Assembly: GCF_031599675.1 (NCBI RefSeq)
Contig: NZ_CP134223.1
Span: 4,712,001-4,776,000, forward strand
Direction of reading: 5' to 3'
Origin: Paenibacillus pedocola
GTDB lineage: Bacteria; Bacillota; Bacilli; Paenibacillales; Paenibacillaceae
Length of the DNA stretch: 64,000 bases
The stretch's first letter is position 1; every line of letters begins with the position of its first letter. A program made the translations under genes and the position numbers. Shown piece after piece: positions 8,090 through 15,493 of the stretch. The notes beneath the pieces were generated by a model, which was given only the letters and a program-made list of their open reading frames with translations, was not told the DNA's origin and did no database searches.

Positions 8090-8527
8090 GTGAAAAAACA
8101 GAAATTCATCTCCACTCTGATCATCATTCTACTGCTGGTCCTGGTGGCTTACTGGTTTGAGGAAAATAACCCGCCCGTCACGCCACCTTCTACAGATGAC
8201 TCTGAAATTGTACAGCTGGAGTTCCCGGCAGACCGTTATCCCGAAACCGCCGAGCATATCCAGGAAGCGATTGAGAGCGGTGAATCAGCCGTCTGCACTA
8301 TCAGCCGGGAAGATGCCGAAGAGAACCGCAAGGAATCCTTGTCCGGTGTGCCAACCAAGAAGGGCTACGACCGCGATGAATGGCCGATGGCGATGTGTGC
8401 CGAAGGCGGCAGCGGTGCCGACATTGAATACATAACACCCAGTGACAACCGCGGGGCCGGAAGCTGGGTTGGTAATCAGCTGGAAGATTATGCCGACGGA
8501 ACCCGGGTAGAGTTCATGTTCAAGTAA
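8090..8527 (+). CDS. NucA/NucB-type deoxyribonuclease, secreted or membrane-tethered
   Basis: GTG 8090 follows TTAGGAGGACC; 145 residues. One hydrophobic segment at about 7-21 follows KKQK and lacks a clear cleavage site, so the protein is either secreted or anchored by its N-terminus. The rest matches the NucA/NucB nuclease domain: KGYDRDEWPMAMC (Asp94, Asp96, Glu97), AEGGSGADIEY, and SDNRGAGSWVGNQL (Asn120, Arg121). In Bacillus subtilis NucA makes double-strand breaks for DNA entry in competence and NucB is a sporulation/biofilm nuclease. Which role applies cannot be told. A strong terminator follows. Confidence 0.9.
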   Translation: MKKQKFISTLIIILLLVLVAYWFEENNPPVTPPSTDDSEIVQLEFPADRYPETAEHIQEAIESGESAVCTISREDAEENRKESLSGVPTKKGYDRDEWPMAMCAEGGSGADIEYITPSDNRGAGSWVGNQLEDYADGTRVEFMFK

Positions 8528-8553
8528 ACAAGAACCGCATACGTATGGAGTAG

Positions 8554-8586
8554 CCCCCTGCCGTCAGTATCGGCAGGGGGTTTTTG
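8554..8586 (+). terminator. Terminator of the nuclease gene
   Basis: CCCCCTGCCG, a seven-base loop, and CGGCAGGGGG, followed by TTTTT. Confidence 0.92.
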
Positions 8587-8619
8587 CAGATTCAAGGCTA
8601 TCCACTCTCTGCAGGTGCT

Positions 8620-8889
8620 TCAATCGGTCCAGTGACCGCTGCCGGTGCCGGTCACTTTTGCCCCTGGCTCCGGACTTTCCCAGGCAATGAGAATTACCGC
8701 TGCCTCTACGGGCTGGGGCGGCTGCCATTGGATAAACCCCTGCAGTGCCAGCTCACGAAGGCCGGACATCACTTGAGCCTCCCTCCGCCCGCTAAGCCTA
8801 GCAAGCTCCTTAAGCTGCGGCATCCGCCCGAAGTGGCTTCTGAAGTGACACATAATCCGCAGCAGCTTGCGGGCAGTATCATCCAGCAT
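8620..8889 (-). CDS. Small winged-helix-like protein, SOS-linked operon
   Basis: This 89-residue protein begins MLDDTARKLLRIM and contains a LexA-like N-terminal helix-turn-helix pattern (FRSHFGRMPQLKELARLSGRR, then SGLRELALQGFIQW). Its C-terminus is Pro/Gly-rich and shows no peptidase motif. Its ATG overlaps the end of the upstream gene by 11 bases, so the two are probably translationally coupled. The pair is preceded by a LexA-like box. Its role is unknown; DNA binding is an inference from the helix pattern. Confidence 0.65.
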   Translation of the reverse strand: MLDDTARKLLRIMCHFRSHFGRMPQLKELARLSGRREAQVMSGLRELALQGFIQWQPPQPVEAAVILIAWESPEPGAKVTGTGSGHWTD

Positions 8890-9091
8890 GACGCGCCTTG
8901 GCCCGCCGCCAGGCCAGGATACTGCCGGTTCTGAATACCCTGGGACCGCCTGTAGTTAAGCAAGTGGCCCGCAGCAGGTCCCCTTTAATCCCGTGCACCT
9001 CCACGCTGCGCTGGGTGATTTTGCCCGATTTGTCCTCATAGATGATTTCAATTACTTGTCCGATCAGCTTTTCCAGGTCTCTTACCTTCAC
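8879..9091 (-). CDS. Hypothetical 70-aa SH3-like small protein, SOS-linked
   Basis: The start is GTG 9091 after AAGGGGGA with a six-base spacer. The 70-residue product begins with a helix (VRDLEKLIGQVIEIIY), followed by short beta strands (KITQRSVEVHGIKG, LLRATCLTTGGPRVF) and a basic end (AWRRAKARHAG), suggesting a small beta-barrel fold. I do not recognise the family. The promoter has a TATAAT at 9134-9139 and a LexA-like box in its spacer, so damage induction is likely for this gene and the one after it. Confidence 0.65.
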   Translation of the reverse strand: MKVRDLEKLIGQVIEIIYEDKSGKITQRSVEVHGIKGDLLRATCLTTGGPRVFRTGSILAWRRAKARHAG

Positions 9092-9141
9092 TTCAAGTCC
9101 CCCTTATCACACTTTTCCGAAATAATTATATGTATTATATG

Positions 9142-9155
9142 CGAACAAATGTTCT
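9142..9155 (-). promoter_or_regulatory. LexA (SOS) box in the promoter of the two-gene operon
   Basis: CGAACAAATGTTCT matches CGAACRNRYGTTYC at 13 of 14 positions and has the GAAC-N4-GTTC core. It lies between TTGCAT (9158-9163) and TATAAT (9134-9139) read on the minus strand with an 18-bp spacer, an ideal repression position. Confidence 0.78.
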
Positions 9156-9195
9156 TTATGCAACATGATCGTGATAACACATAATACCAAGTGAA

Positions 9196-9227
9196 AGCCC
9201 CGCTTAGGCACTCTGCCTGACGGGGCT
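9196..9227 (-). terminator. Terminator of the first YjcZ-like gene
   Basis: AGCCCCG pairs with CGGGGCT around an inner AGGCA/TGCCT stem. The trailing tract on the minus strand is short in T. Confidence 0.55.
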
Positions 9228-9246
9228 GCACTTACCATAAAATCCT

Positions 9247-9405
9247 TTAGAATATACAGGCTTTGGTGATAATTACCAGCAGAATGAACAGCACCAGAAT
9301 GGCACTCGTTGAGGTCCATGGGCTTACAACCGGCATAACCGCCGGAGGTCCCTGGTTCACCCCGCCAACGTTATTTCCGCAACCGCAACCATACTCTGCA
9401 CCCAT
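9247..9405 (-). CDS. YjcZ-like small membrane protein (copy 1)
   Basis: ATG 9405 follows GAGGAGGAATG. The 52-residue product has an N-terminal Gly/Cys/Asn-rich part (GCGCGNN), a Pro/Val middle, and one C-terminal membrane helix (AILVLFILLVIITKA). This pattern is that of YjcZ-type sporulation miniproteins, often many copies per genome. A second, related copy is at 11708-11845 with the same helix. Its exact role is unknown; expression in sporulation is inferred from the family. Confidence 0.8.
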   Translation of the reverse strand: MGAEYGCGCGNNVGGVNQGPPAVMPVVSPWTSTSAILVLFILLVIITKACIF

Positions 9406-9533
9406 AATTCATTCCTCCTCTGAGATATGAAATACATGAAACGTGATGCTCAAGTTCATCTCTTACACAGCACAGAATATGTTGCAGGCAGATCGGCAGT
9501 CTGGGCCAACCGGCAAACAATATCCGCTTCGCC

Positions 9534-9561
9534 TAAATAAACCGCTCGATTCAGACGATAT
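9534..9561 (+). promoter_or_regulatory. SigD-like promoter upstream of yjfB
   Basis: TAAA (9534-9537), a 16-base spacer, and GACGATAT (9554-9561) agree with the motility sigma-D consensus TAAA-N15-GCCGATAT except for one base in the -10. It lies about 85 bases before the YjfB start. Confidence 0.5.
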
Positions 9562-9647
9562 ACATTACAGGAAGGCTGGTAAACCAGGGATTTTAATAGG
9601 TCAGCATTCTCAAAAAAACGGGTTATAACCCATTCAGGAGGTACGAA

Positions 9648-9824
9648 ATGGACATTGCCGCTCTATCCATTGCAATGAGCCAGGCGTCCTTACAGCAGGC
9701 TGTCGGGCTGCAGGTCATGAGTATTGCCAAGAATACCGCTGAGCTTCAAGGGCAGAATATAGCCCAAATGCTCCAGCAGAGTCCGCATCCGGCCCTTGGA
9801 AAAACACTTGATATTCAGGTTTAA
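9648..9824 (+). CDS. yjfB: YjfB-family putative motility protein
   Basis: ATG 9648 follows TCAGGAGGTACGAA. The 58-residue product matches the YjfB family closely in pattern: MDIAALS, the MSQASLQQAVG helix, MSIAKNTAE, and a C-terminal HPALGKTLDIQV. YjfB proteins are associated with motility in Bacillus, and the SigD-like promoter upstream agrees with that. No signal peptide or membrane segment. A hairpin with a T tract follows at 9882-9904. The molecular function is not known. Confidence 0.88.
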   Translation: MDIAALSIAMSQASLQQAVGLQVMSIAKNTAELQGQNIAQMLQQSPHPALGKTLDIQV

Positions 9825-9881
9825 TTGCATTATGCTTAGATACATAAGAACATCAGTTCCGGTATGAATCCGGCAACTACT

Positions 9882-9904
9882 AGCCCCTTCGGGCTTTTCT
9901 TTTA
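9882..9904 (+). terminator. Terminator of yjfB
   Basis: AGCCC-CTTC-GGGCT followed by TTTCTTTT. Confidence 0.75.
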
Positions 9905-9914
9905 CCCCTAAATA

Positions 9915-9928
9915 CGAACATACGATCT
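9915..9928 (+). promoter_or_regulatory. Weak LexA-like box before the ImmA/IrrE gene
   Basis: CGAACATACGATCT matches 12 of 14 positions of the Bacillus LexA consensus but the right half-site is damaged (GATC in place of GTTC). It lies 18 bases before the start codon, closer than usual, so this site is tentative. Confidence 0.3.
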
Positions 9929-9945
9929 TATATTGAGGTGATTAC

Positions 9946-10491
9946 ATGCAGTCTTATTACCAAATGACCGCCCTGGAGAATTGGACCGAGGATTTATATC
10001 AGCGTTTGCAAGTGCGGCAGCCGTCGGACATATCGGTTAATTACATCGCCGAACGGCTGAATATCTGGGTTCATTATCTGGATGTACGCAGCAAGAGCAT
10101 TGAGGCCTCTGCCGGGATGTACACCATGTTTTTAGACAACCGGCTCCCCCCCGAGCTGCAGCGCCTGGAATTTCTCCATGAGCTTTGCCATCTGCTCCGT
10201 CATGCCGGAAGCCGCAGTCTGATGCCCGGACACTTTACACAGGCTCAGCAGGACGAATCGGAGCGTTTTATTCTTTATGCGGCTATGCCCTACTCCATGA
10301 TCTCTGCCAGACCGTTGCCGGAGCTGCGCGAGGATGCCATTCACTACATTGCCACAACGTTTCAGGTTCCGGAGGAACTGGCCATACAGCGGATTGACCA
10401 GATTCAGAGACGGGTGTTTCAGGGGCAATTGATGGCTGTGCTGGAAAGAAACGAAGACAGAAATCTCATCCATCACCGGCATATCCGGTAA
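9946..10491 (+). CDS. ImmA/IrrE-family metallopeptidase
   Basis: ATG 9946 follows TTGAGGTGATTAC. The 181-residue protein has the zinc-peptidase motif His78-Glu79-Leu-Cys-His82 (FLHELCHLLRH) in an ImmA/IrrE-type domain, followed by conserved DESERFILYAAMP and a helical tail. In mobile elements ImmA cleaves the ImmR repressor, and in Deinococcus IrrE cleaves DdrO after DNA damage. No xre-type repressor gene is adjacent here. The gene stands alone between terminators. The target is unknown; a link with the nearby LexA-like boxes is inference. Confidence 0.88.
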   Translation: MQSYYQMTALENWTEDLYQRLQVRQPSDISVNYIAERLNIWVHYLDVRSKSIEASAGMYTMFLDNRLPPELQRLEFLHELCHLLRHAGSRSLMPGHFTQAQQDESERFILYAAMPYSMISARPLPELREDAIHYIATTFQVPEELAIQRIDQIQRRVFQGQLMAVLERNEDRNLIHHRHIR

Positions 10492-10522
10492 CTGCTTGTT
10501 TCCTATCCGCAAGTATTTCCCC

Positions 10523-10551
10523 AAAAAAATGACCCCGCCGGCGTCCGGCAA
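10523..10551 (-). terminator. Terminator of the ComB-like gene
   Basis: On the minus strand GACC-ttGCCGG-acg-CCGGCgg-GGTC is followed by a T tract (ATTTTTTT). Its stem sequence is closely related to the hairpin at 11576-11607. Confidence 0.75.
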
Positions 10552-10648
10552 GGTCTATATCTATTACTAGGGGGTATGTGCTTACTATACAGCCTCCGGC
10601 TTAAGCCATTATGAAACCCAGCTGAATATGAGCTAAAATCTGTCCTGC

Positions 10649-11416
10649 TTAAACGGGATCGCCGGCATTTACAAACCTGTTTTCTTGCAGCATTGGTACC
10701 GCATAGCTGATATCTGCTTGGCAGCAGTACGTGACATCATCTTCATATCCGCGTTCCCGCAGTTCACGGCCGCTGGCAGATTCCCAGATCAAATCCCTGA
10801 TCCGATGACCGGAGGACTTCACAGCGCCAATGCACACCTCAGCCTCCGGAGATTTCGTTCCGGCTAACCGGGAGAGAATCAGACCTGCACCCAGGTAATC
10901 CTCGATGCCCGGGCGCAGTTCATCCTCCCCCTCCATAACATCCGACCACTTCTCGCCGCAGGGGATTACCGTAATATTCACGTCCATTTCAAGCTTCAGC
11001 CGGTTCGCGGTATCTGCAACAGCAGAAGCATTTAACAGACAGCCGATAAGCAGAGCCGGCACTTGTGCTGCAATCCATGTACAGGCTGCTCCGTTCAAGG
11101 AACATAATACAAAGTCACGGGCATAGTCGGCTGAGCTGAAGGACAACGGCGATAAGGAGTGGCCCCCCACTCTTATAGCTTCTGATCTCCCCCAGACCAT
11201 TTCGGCACCAAGCTCCTTGGCATAAGCTTTAGCGGTTTCATTAATCGGCGGAGGATACGGATAAATATTGGCTTTATGCTGAACCGCCGTTACTACCGTA
11301 GACGAGAAGCTAAGCACGTCAACAATAATCACAATGTCCCCGCGCTCTGCTGCTGCCCTGGCCCCTCTCCGTCCCCAGTCCAGCTTAATTTCATAAGGTG
11401 ACTGATCAAAATACAC
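10649..11416 (-). CDS. 2-phosphosulfolactate phosphatase (ComB) family protein
   Basis: ATG 11416 follows AAGGAGGGAAT. The 255-residue protein has ComB-family features: VIIVDVLSFSSTVVTAVQHKA near the N-terminus, a Gly-rich WGRSEA segment, and CSLNGAAC and VIPCGE motifs. ComB removes phosphate from 2-phosphosulfolactate in archaeal coenzyme M synthesis; in Firmicutes without coenzyme M the true substrate is not established, though sulfolactate is a known spore compound. Confidence in the family is good, in the reaction moderate. Confidence 0.85.
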   Translation of the reverse strand: MYFDQSPYEIKLDWGRRGARAAAERGDIVIIVDVLSFSSTVVTAVQHKANIYPYPPPINETAKAYAKELGAEMVWGRSEAIRVGGHSLSPLSFSSADYARDFVLCSLNGAACTWIAAQVPALLIGCLLNASAVADTANRLKLEMDVNITVIPCGEKWSDVMEGEDELRPGIEDYLGAGLILSRLAGTKSPEAEVCIGAVKSSGHRIRDLIWESASGRELRERGYEDDVTYCCQADISYAVPMLQENRFVNAGDPV

Positions 11417-11575
11417 AGGATTCCCTCCTTCCGGTTCTAAGAATTCTTCTCAATCCTTCAAAGAGGGAGTTACCCATAGATTGCTACTCCCAAACCGTCA
11501 ATCGCCGGCTTTCTTTAATTATTTTTGAAACAGACGGATCTTGCAATACCTCAAGTTCACGTTCTATAACGGCAA

Positions 11576-11607
11576 AAAAAGTGACCCTACCGAACGTCCG
11601 GCAGGGT
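11576..11607 (-). terminator. Terminator of the second YjcZ-like gene
   Basis: GACCCTGCCGG-acg-TTCGGTAGGGTC (minus strand) followed by ACTTTTTTT. The stem is a near duplicate of the hairpin at 10523-10551. Confidence 0.75.
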
Positions 11608-11707
11608 CAAGGTCTATTAACTGGGGGTCATGTAATTAATATATATCCCGAAGCTTAAACGAATCTGAAGCAGTGCTAAATGTTTGCTTAAGTTGCACTC
11701 CCAGGCT

Positions 11708-11845
11708 CTATACCCAGAAAGATTTAGTAATAATTACGAGCAGAATGAACAATACCAGAATTGCAGCACTAGAAGTGAAGGGGCTAGCATATGCTCCGCA
11801 GTTAGCTCCACCAACCGGACTTACATTTTCACCGTAACAACCCAT
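11708..11845 (-). CDS. YjcZ-like small membrane protein (copy 2)
   Basis: ATG 11845 follows GAAGGAGGAATTT. The product is 45 residues with a short Cys/Gly/Asn-rich head and the same membrane helix as copy 1 (AILVLFILLVIITK). The two copies lie 2.3 kb apart on the same strand and probably arose by duplication. It is expected to insert in a membrane, probably during sporulation; no enzymatic motif is present. Confidence 0.8.
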   Translation of the reverse strand: MGCYGENVSPVGGANCGAYASPFTSSAAILVLFILLVIITKSFWV

Positions 11846-11924
11846 TCTAAATTCCTCCTTCATAATTGAGTACACCATAGACTATGTAAATTAGCCGCTG
11901 CCTGACTGGGTGAATAGGAAATCA

Positions 11925-12728
11925 TTAGCCTTCATCCGGACCGATCCGTAAGCTCTTCAGCGGAACCTCACATTTATCCGCAATCAGCGTATAAAATTCC
12001 GGAAAGCTCGGGTCCTGGGCATTAGGTATTTCTTCAAAGGTACGGATATATAACCCGTTAGCGGCCACTGCCGTTATAATATCGCCAACCGTCCATCCCC
12101 GCGTCAAAACCTTACCCAGTCCAGAACGCTCTTTTTCAGGAAGCAGTTTGGCAAAAGCTATTTCGCCTTCCCGGACCGTGTCGTCAAAATAATTCCCTGT
12201 CGGATGCTGGAGATTTACCGTTGTCCTCCATGTCCTGGCAAACGGATGAAAGTCCGTTAACATCAACCGGCCATTTGCGCCTAATCTTCTGCTGACCAAA
12301 GCAAAAATATCATTTAGATCTGTAAAATAATGCAAAATCCCAAACTCCATTAATACAATATCAAATTGGCCCAGCGTCTCTTCATCAGGGATATGCAATA
12401 CATCTGAGCAGATATAGTTCAAAGGAATCCCCGCAGCAGCCGCAACCTCACCGGCATACTTACAGTTTTCCTCTGAAATATCGACCACGGTAACCTCAGC
12501 GCCCAACAGGGCTAACGCGATCGCCTTCTTGCCATGGGAACCCAGCAGATTGATTATTTTCTTTCCTGATGGATTACCAAGGTACTTTAACCAATAACGC
12601 AAAGGGTGCTGCGGGTCCATTTTTAATTTACTAGCCTGCTCTTCCGGAGATCCGTGATGCTCTACCCAAGCCTGATATGCCTTCGATTCCCAAGCCACCT
12701 TATTCGCACGTGCCAGTTGTTCCTGCAT
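11925..12728 (-). CDS. Class I SAM-dependent methyltransferase
   Basis: The start chosen is ATG 12728, after AAGGGGGACTAT; 267 residues. A Rossmann methyltransferase core lies at about 60-180: motif I (KIINLLGSHGKKA), the acidic end of strand 2 (VTVVDIS), an SDV motif and a post-II FDIVLMEFGILHYF. The substrate cannot be read from the sequence. Unlike typical motif I (GxGxG) it has LLGSHG, which is seen in an uncharacterised Firmicute methyltransferase group. It is monocistronic, downstream of the divergent pirin region. Confidence 0.85.
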   Translation of the reverse strand: MQEQLARANKVAWESKAYQAWVEHHGSPEEQASKLKMDPQHPLRYWLKYLGNPSGKKIINLLGSHGKKAIALALLGAEVTVVDISEENCKYAGEVAAAAGIPLNYICSDVLHIPDEETLGQFDIVLMEFGILHYFTDLNDIFALVSRRLGANGRLMLTDFHPFARTWRTTVNLQHPTGNYFDDTVREGEIAFAKLLPEKERSGLGKVLTRGWTVGDIITAVAANGLYIRTFEEIPNAQDPSFPEFYTLIADKCEVPLKSLRIGPDEG

Positions 12729-12843
12729 ATAGTCCCCCTTGATAAAATATGGAATTATTTCCAGGCTACTAAGTTTACTACATTTTAGAGTCTTCATCCA
12801 CAATCCCAAATCTGCTTAATATCACATCGTCTTATTTATACCA

Positions 12844-12873
12844 TAAAAAAAGGCCAGCCCCGTAAGGATGACC
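12844..12873 (-). terminator. Terminator of the pirin gene
   Basis: On the minus strand AAGGTCATCC pairs with GGGGCTGGCCTT (one mismatch, one wobble) followed by TTTTTTT. Confidence 0.7.
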
Positions 12874-12908
12874 TTGCCTGTTTCCATACTATTTTTACTT
12901 CACAGATC

Positions 12909-13751
12909 TTATTTCAAAAAAGTCCCCTGCCGGTACTCACTGAACGCCACCGTAATCTCTCTTTCCGTATTCATAACGAACGGTCCTCTGGCGACTACCG
13001 GTTCGCGGACAGGTTCACCTGCATATAACAGCACTCGCAGCTTCTCTCCCGCCGTAATTTCCACTTCACTTTCTCCGCTGCCGCCTTCACCAAGCCATAA
13101 GACATGGCCTTTAGAAGCCGCTGCTTTGTTGTTTCCAAAGGTTCCGTCGCCTTCAAGAACATAGATGAACCCGTTGTAGCTGCCCGGCAAATCCTGCGTG
13201 ACTGTATAACCCGGCTCAATGGTCATCTCCACCATCGTTACCGGAACATAGTTGCGGGTTGGACCAGCCACTCCCTTGGAAGATCCGGAGAAAACTTTTA
13301 TGGCTGCGCCAGCTTCCTGCCGTACAGGCATATCCCCGCTTTTCAAATTCTGATAACGCGGCGTAGTCATCTTGTGCACCTTCGGCAGATTCACCCAAAG
13401 CTGCAGGGAATGCGCAGTCATCCCTTCAGAGGGCACTTCATTATGCTCAACTCCGCTGCCTGCCGTCATCCACTGCACATCCCCCGGCCCGAGCACCCCG
13501 CCTTCCCCGCTGTGAGTGTCGTAATGTTCAATCTGTCCAGAGATCACATACGTTACCGTCTCCATTCCACGGTGCGGGTGGATGTCAAAGGATCCCTTCT
13601 GAAACTTATCCTCCATCATCAGCAGAAAAGGATCATGCTTCGCCCAATTTCCCGGTTCAAGTACCGGCCCTGCCGAATGGATTGCACTCACCTGGTTTAG
13701 AACAACCTTTCTGACTTCACTTATATCTCTTTTAACTGCAGATTGTTCCAT
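12909..13751 (-). CDS. Pirin-family bicupin
   Basis: ATG 13751 follows TAAGGAGGAGAGC; 280 residues, the usual pirin length. The N-terminal cupin holds the metal ligands His58 and His60 (IHPHRGMET) and His103 and Glu105 (GVEHNE). The C-terminal cupin is degenerate, as in the family. Bacterial pirins act as iron-dependent quercetinases or as redox-responsive regulators; which applies is not known. A consensus promoter with a palindromic operator just after the -10 suggests tight repression, possibly by a MarR/HxlR-type redox sensor. Confidence 0.92.
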   Translation of the reverse strand: MEQSAVKRDISEVRKVVLNQVSAIHSAGPVLEPGNWAKHDPFLLMMEDKFQKGSFDIHPHRGMETVTYVISGQIEHYDTHSGEGGVLGPGDVQWMTAGSGVEHNEVPSEGMTAHSLQLWVNLPKVHKMTTPRYQNLKSGDMPVRQEAGAAIKVFSGSSKGVAGPTRNYVPVTMVEMTIEPGYTVTQDLPGSYNGFIYVLEGDGTFGNNKAAASKGHVLWLGEGGSGESEVEITAGEKLRVLLYAGEPVREPVVARGPFVMNTEREITVAFSEYRQGTFLK

Positions 13752-13812
13752 AATGCTCTCCTCCTTAACGAGTTGTAGTTCAGCTCTATTCTTAACTATT
13801 ATTTTTATATTT

Positions 13813-13859
13813 ACTATATTTTATATAGTTAATTTAACACTTCTCTTTTTGTTTGTCAA
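13813..13859 (-). promoter_or_regulatory. Pirin promoter with palindromic operator
   Basis: TTGACA (13854-13859), a 17-base spacer and TAAATT (13831-13836) are followed at once by ACTATAT-TTT-ATATAGT (13813-13829), a perfect inverted repeat covering the expected start site. Confidence 0.6.
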
Positions 13860-13865
13860 TTTCCC

Positions 13866-13892
13866 GGAAACAAAATGTGACCAAATCCCGTT
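13866..13892 (+). promoter_or_regulatory. Candidate ECF-sigma autoregulatory promoter
   Basis: GGAAAC (13866-13871), 17 bases, then CGTT (13889-13892). This is the GGAAC/CGT form used by many ECF sigma factors and lies 37 bases before the sigma gene start. Confidence 0.5.
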
Positions 13893-13928
13893 CTTAATGG
13901 TGTTATAGGTAAAGGAGGGCAGAGCATC

Positions 13929-14423
13929 ATGCAGCGATTCATGTCCCGGCCGGGGAATGATGTGATAAAGAGTTATGAAACCTACTCAAAAATGCTGTTC
14001 CGGATTGCCCTGGTTCATCTGGGCAGCCGCCAGGATGCCGAGGAAGCCACTCAGGACACCTTCATCAAGCTTATGGAGAAAGCGCCGGAGTTCAAGGATG
14101 CCGAACATCAAAAGGCATGGCTGATCCGTGTACTCACCAACACTTGCAAAACATCGCTGGGCAGAGGCTGGCGTAAGCGCGAGATTAAGCTGGAGGGTGC
14201 CGAGCCGCTTACAGCGGACAGCCCCGAGGATTTGGCAATGCTACAGCTGGTGCTGGCCCTGCCCGTAAAGTATAAGACTGTTATCCATCTGTATTATTAC
14301 GAGGATTATCCCGTCCAGGAGATCAGCAAAATACTGCAGATCAGTGAGTCCGCCGTGAAGATGAGGTTAAAGCGAGGACGGCAGCTGTTAAAACTGGAGC
14401 TGGAAGGAGCGGAACCGCAGTGA
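13929..14423 (+). CDS. ECF-type RNA polymerase sigma factor
   Basis: ATG 13929 follows AAAGGAGGGCAG; 164 residues. Region 2 is at about 15-75 (YETYSKMLFRIA, DAEEATQDTFIKL, HQKAWLIRVLTNTCK) and region 4 at about 105-155 (LALPVKYKTVIHLYYYEDY, ISKILQISESAVKMRLKRGR). There is no extra C-terminal domain. The stop overlaps the start of the anti-sigma gene in GTGA, so the pair is translationally coupled. It probably activates its own promoter. Confidence 0.95.
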   Translation: MQRFMSRPGNDVIKSYETYSKMLFRIALVHLGSRQDAEEATQDTFIKLMEKAPEFKDAEHQKAWLIRVLTNTCKTSLGRGWRKREIKLEGAEPLTADSPEDLAMLQLVLALPVKYKTVIHLYYYEDYPVQEISKILQISESAVKMRLKRGRQLLKLELEGAEPQ

Positions 14424-15403
14424 ACGAGGATCAGTTTCGATCAACCTATAAGAAAGCGGTGGATTCAATGAACCCCAGCGAAGAGATGAAAAAAGGACTG
14501 CTCGCCAAAATGGAGCAGCATCAGGAGACAAAACGTCCGCGTAAGACAATATTTATCGCAGCAAGCATCGTACTCGCCGCCGGAATCGGTCTGGCTTCAC
14601 CTACTATTTGGAACCAGTTAAACGGGCCTGCGTCACCTGCAGAAGTGGCACAGGTGGACCCGGGGACATCAGGCACAGGCGGAGCCGCTTCGGCCGGCAG
14701 TGTCGTCATTCCCAAGCTGAAGCTGCCGGATTCAAGCTCGGGTGTTAAGGCAAGCATGATTGCGCTGGTTGTGTATAAGGGGAATATTTATACACAGTCT
14801 GCTACACGTATCGAAGCCGCTGATGCAGCCGCGCTGCGCGGTGACCGTCTGGGACGGACGACAGGCGGCATCGACGAATTGAGCGGTAAAGACGAATACA
14901 CCGAGCTGTCCTCCAATATCGGTGAGACAGATATCTATACCGTGAAGGGATACGATTCCGGCTTCCTGATTATGTCCTATTCGGAAATCGACGGTCAGGT
15001 ATTCGCTGAGCTGTATGAGCATACGAACGGCATAACTGTAAACAGCGGAGCCGATCTGATCGGCAAGCTGAATCTTGAAGGCCGGATCGCTTCCGCCCAG
15101 TGGGAGAGCTTCGACAGCTGGAATAACGGACTGCAACAGTACGCGCCGCTCAGCGGAAGTGAAACGCTTGACGGCTTCCTGTCAGCACTCCTGGCAGCGA
15201 AACCGCTCGCAGCAGAACCGCTGATCGCACAGGGCATCTATGACAGCGAAGACCGCAAGGTCATCTATCTGGAGCTCCAAGATAAGACTAGGGTTCAGCT
15301 GGTACTCTTTGGTCAAGGACTCGTTCGTTATGGCGATGCGCCGGTATTTTTCGAAGTCGAATCCGGTGCGTTCCAAGCGCTGTGGAACAGCATGGAACAG
15401 TAA
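14420..15403 (+). CDS. Putative anti-sigma factor, single-pass membrane protein
   Basis: GTG 14420 overlaps the sigma factor stop by four bases; 327 residues. The N-terminal 40 residues are charged and cytoplasmic, a membrane helix lies at about 43-60 (IFIAASIVLAAGIGLASP), and the rest is extracellular with a Gly/Ala/Ser linker then a beta-rich sensor domain. I see no zinc-binding HxxxCxxC motif, so it is not a ZAS-type anti-sigma. The role is inferred from coupling with the ECF gene. The signal sensed is unknown. Confidence 0.85.
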   Translation: MNEDQFRSTYKKAVDSMNPSEEMKKGLLAKMEQHQETKRPRKTIFIAASIVLAAGIGLASPTIWNQLNGPASPAEVAQVDPGTSGTGGAASAGSVVIPKLKLPDSSSGVKASMIALVVYKGNIYTQSATRIEAADAAALRGDRLGRTTGGIDELSGKDEYTELSSNIGETDIYTVKGYDSGFLIMSYSEIDGQVFAELYEHTNGITVNSGADLIGKLNLEGRIASAQWESFDSWNNGLQQYAPLSGSETLDGFLSALLAAKPLAAEPLIAQGIYDSEDRKVIYLELQDKTRVQLVLFGQGLVRYGDAPVFFEVESGAFQALWNSMEQ

Positions 15404-15456
15404 AAAAGAAACCGGACCACCGCATGCCCCTCCGGGAGTGACCTTTTAACACAAAA

Positions 15457-15493
15457 ATACAGCCCTGCCTTGTTGAGGCGGGGCTGTATTTTT
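15457..15493. terminator. Bidirectional terminator
   Basis: ACAGCCCTGCCTT-GTTG-AGGCGGGGCTGT with T tracts on both sides, shared by the convergent anti-sigma gene and the small protein gene. Confidence 0.88.
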
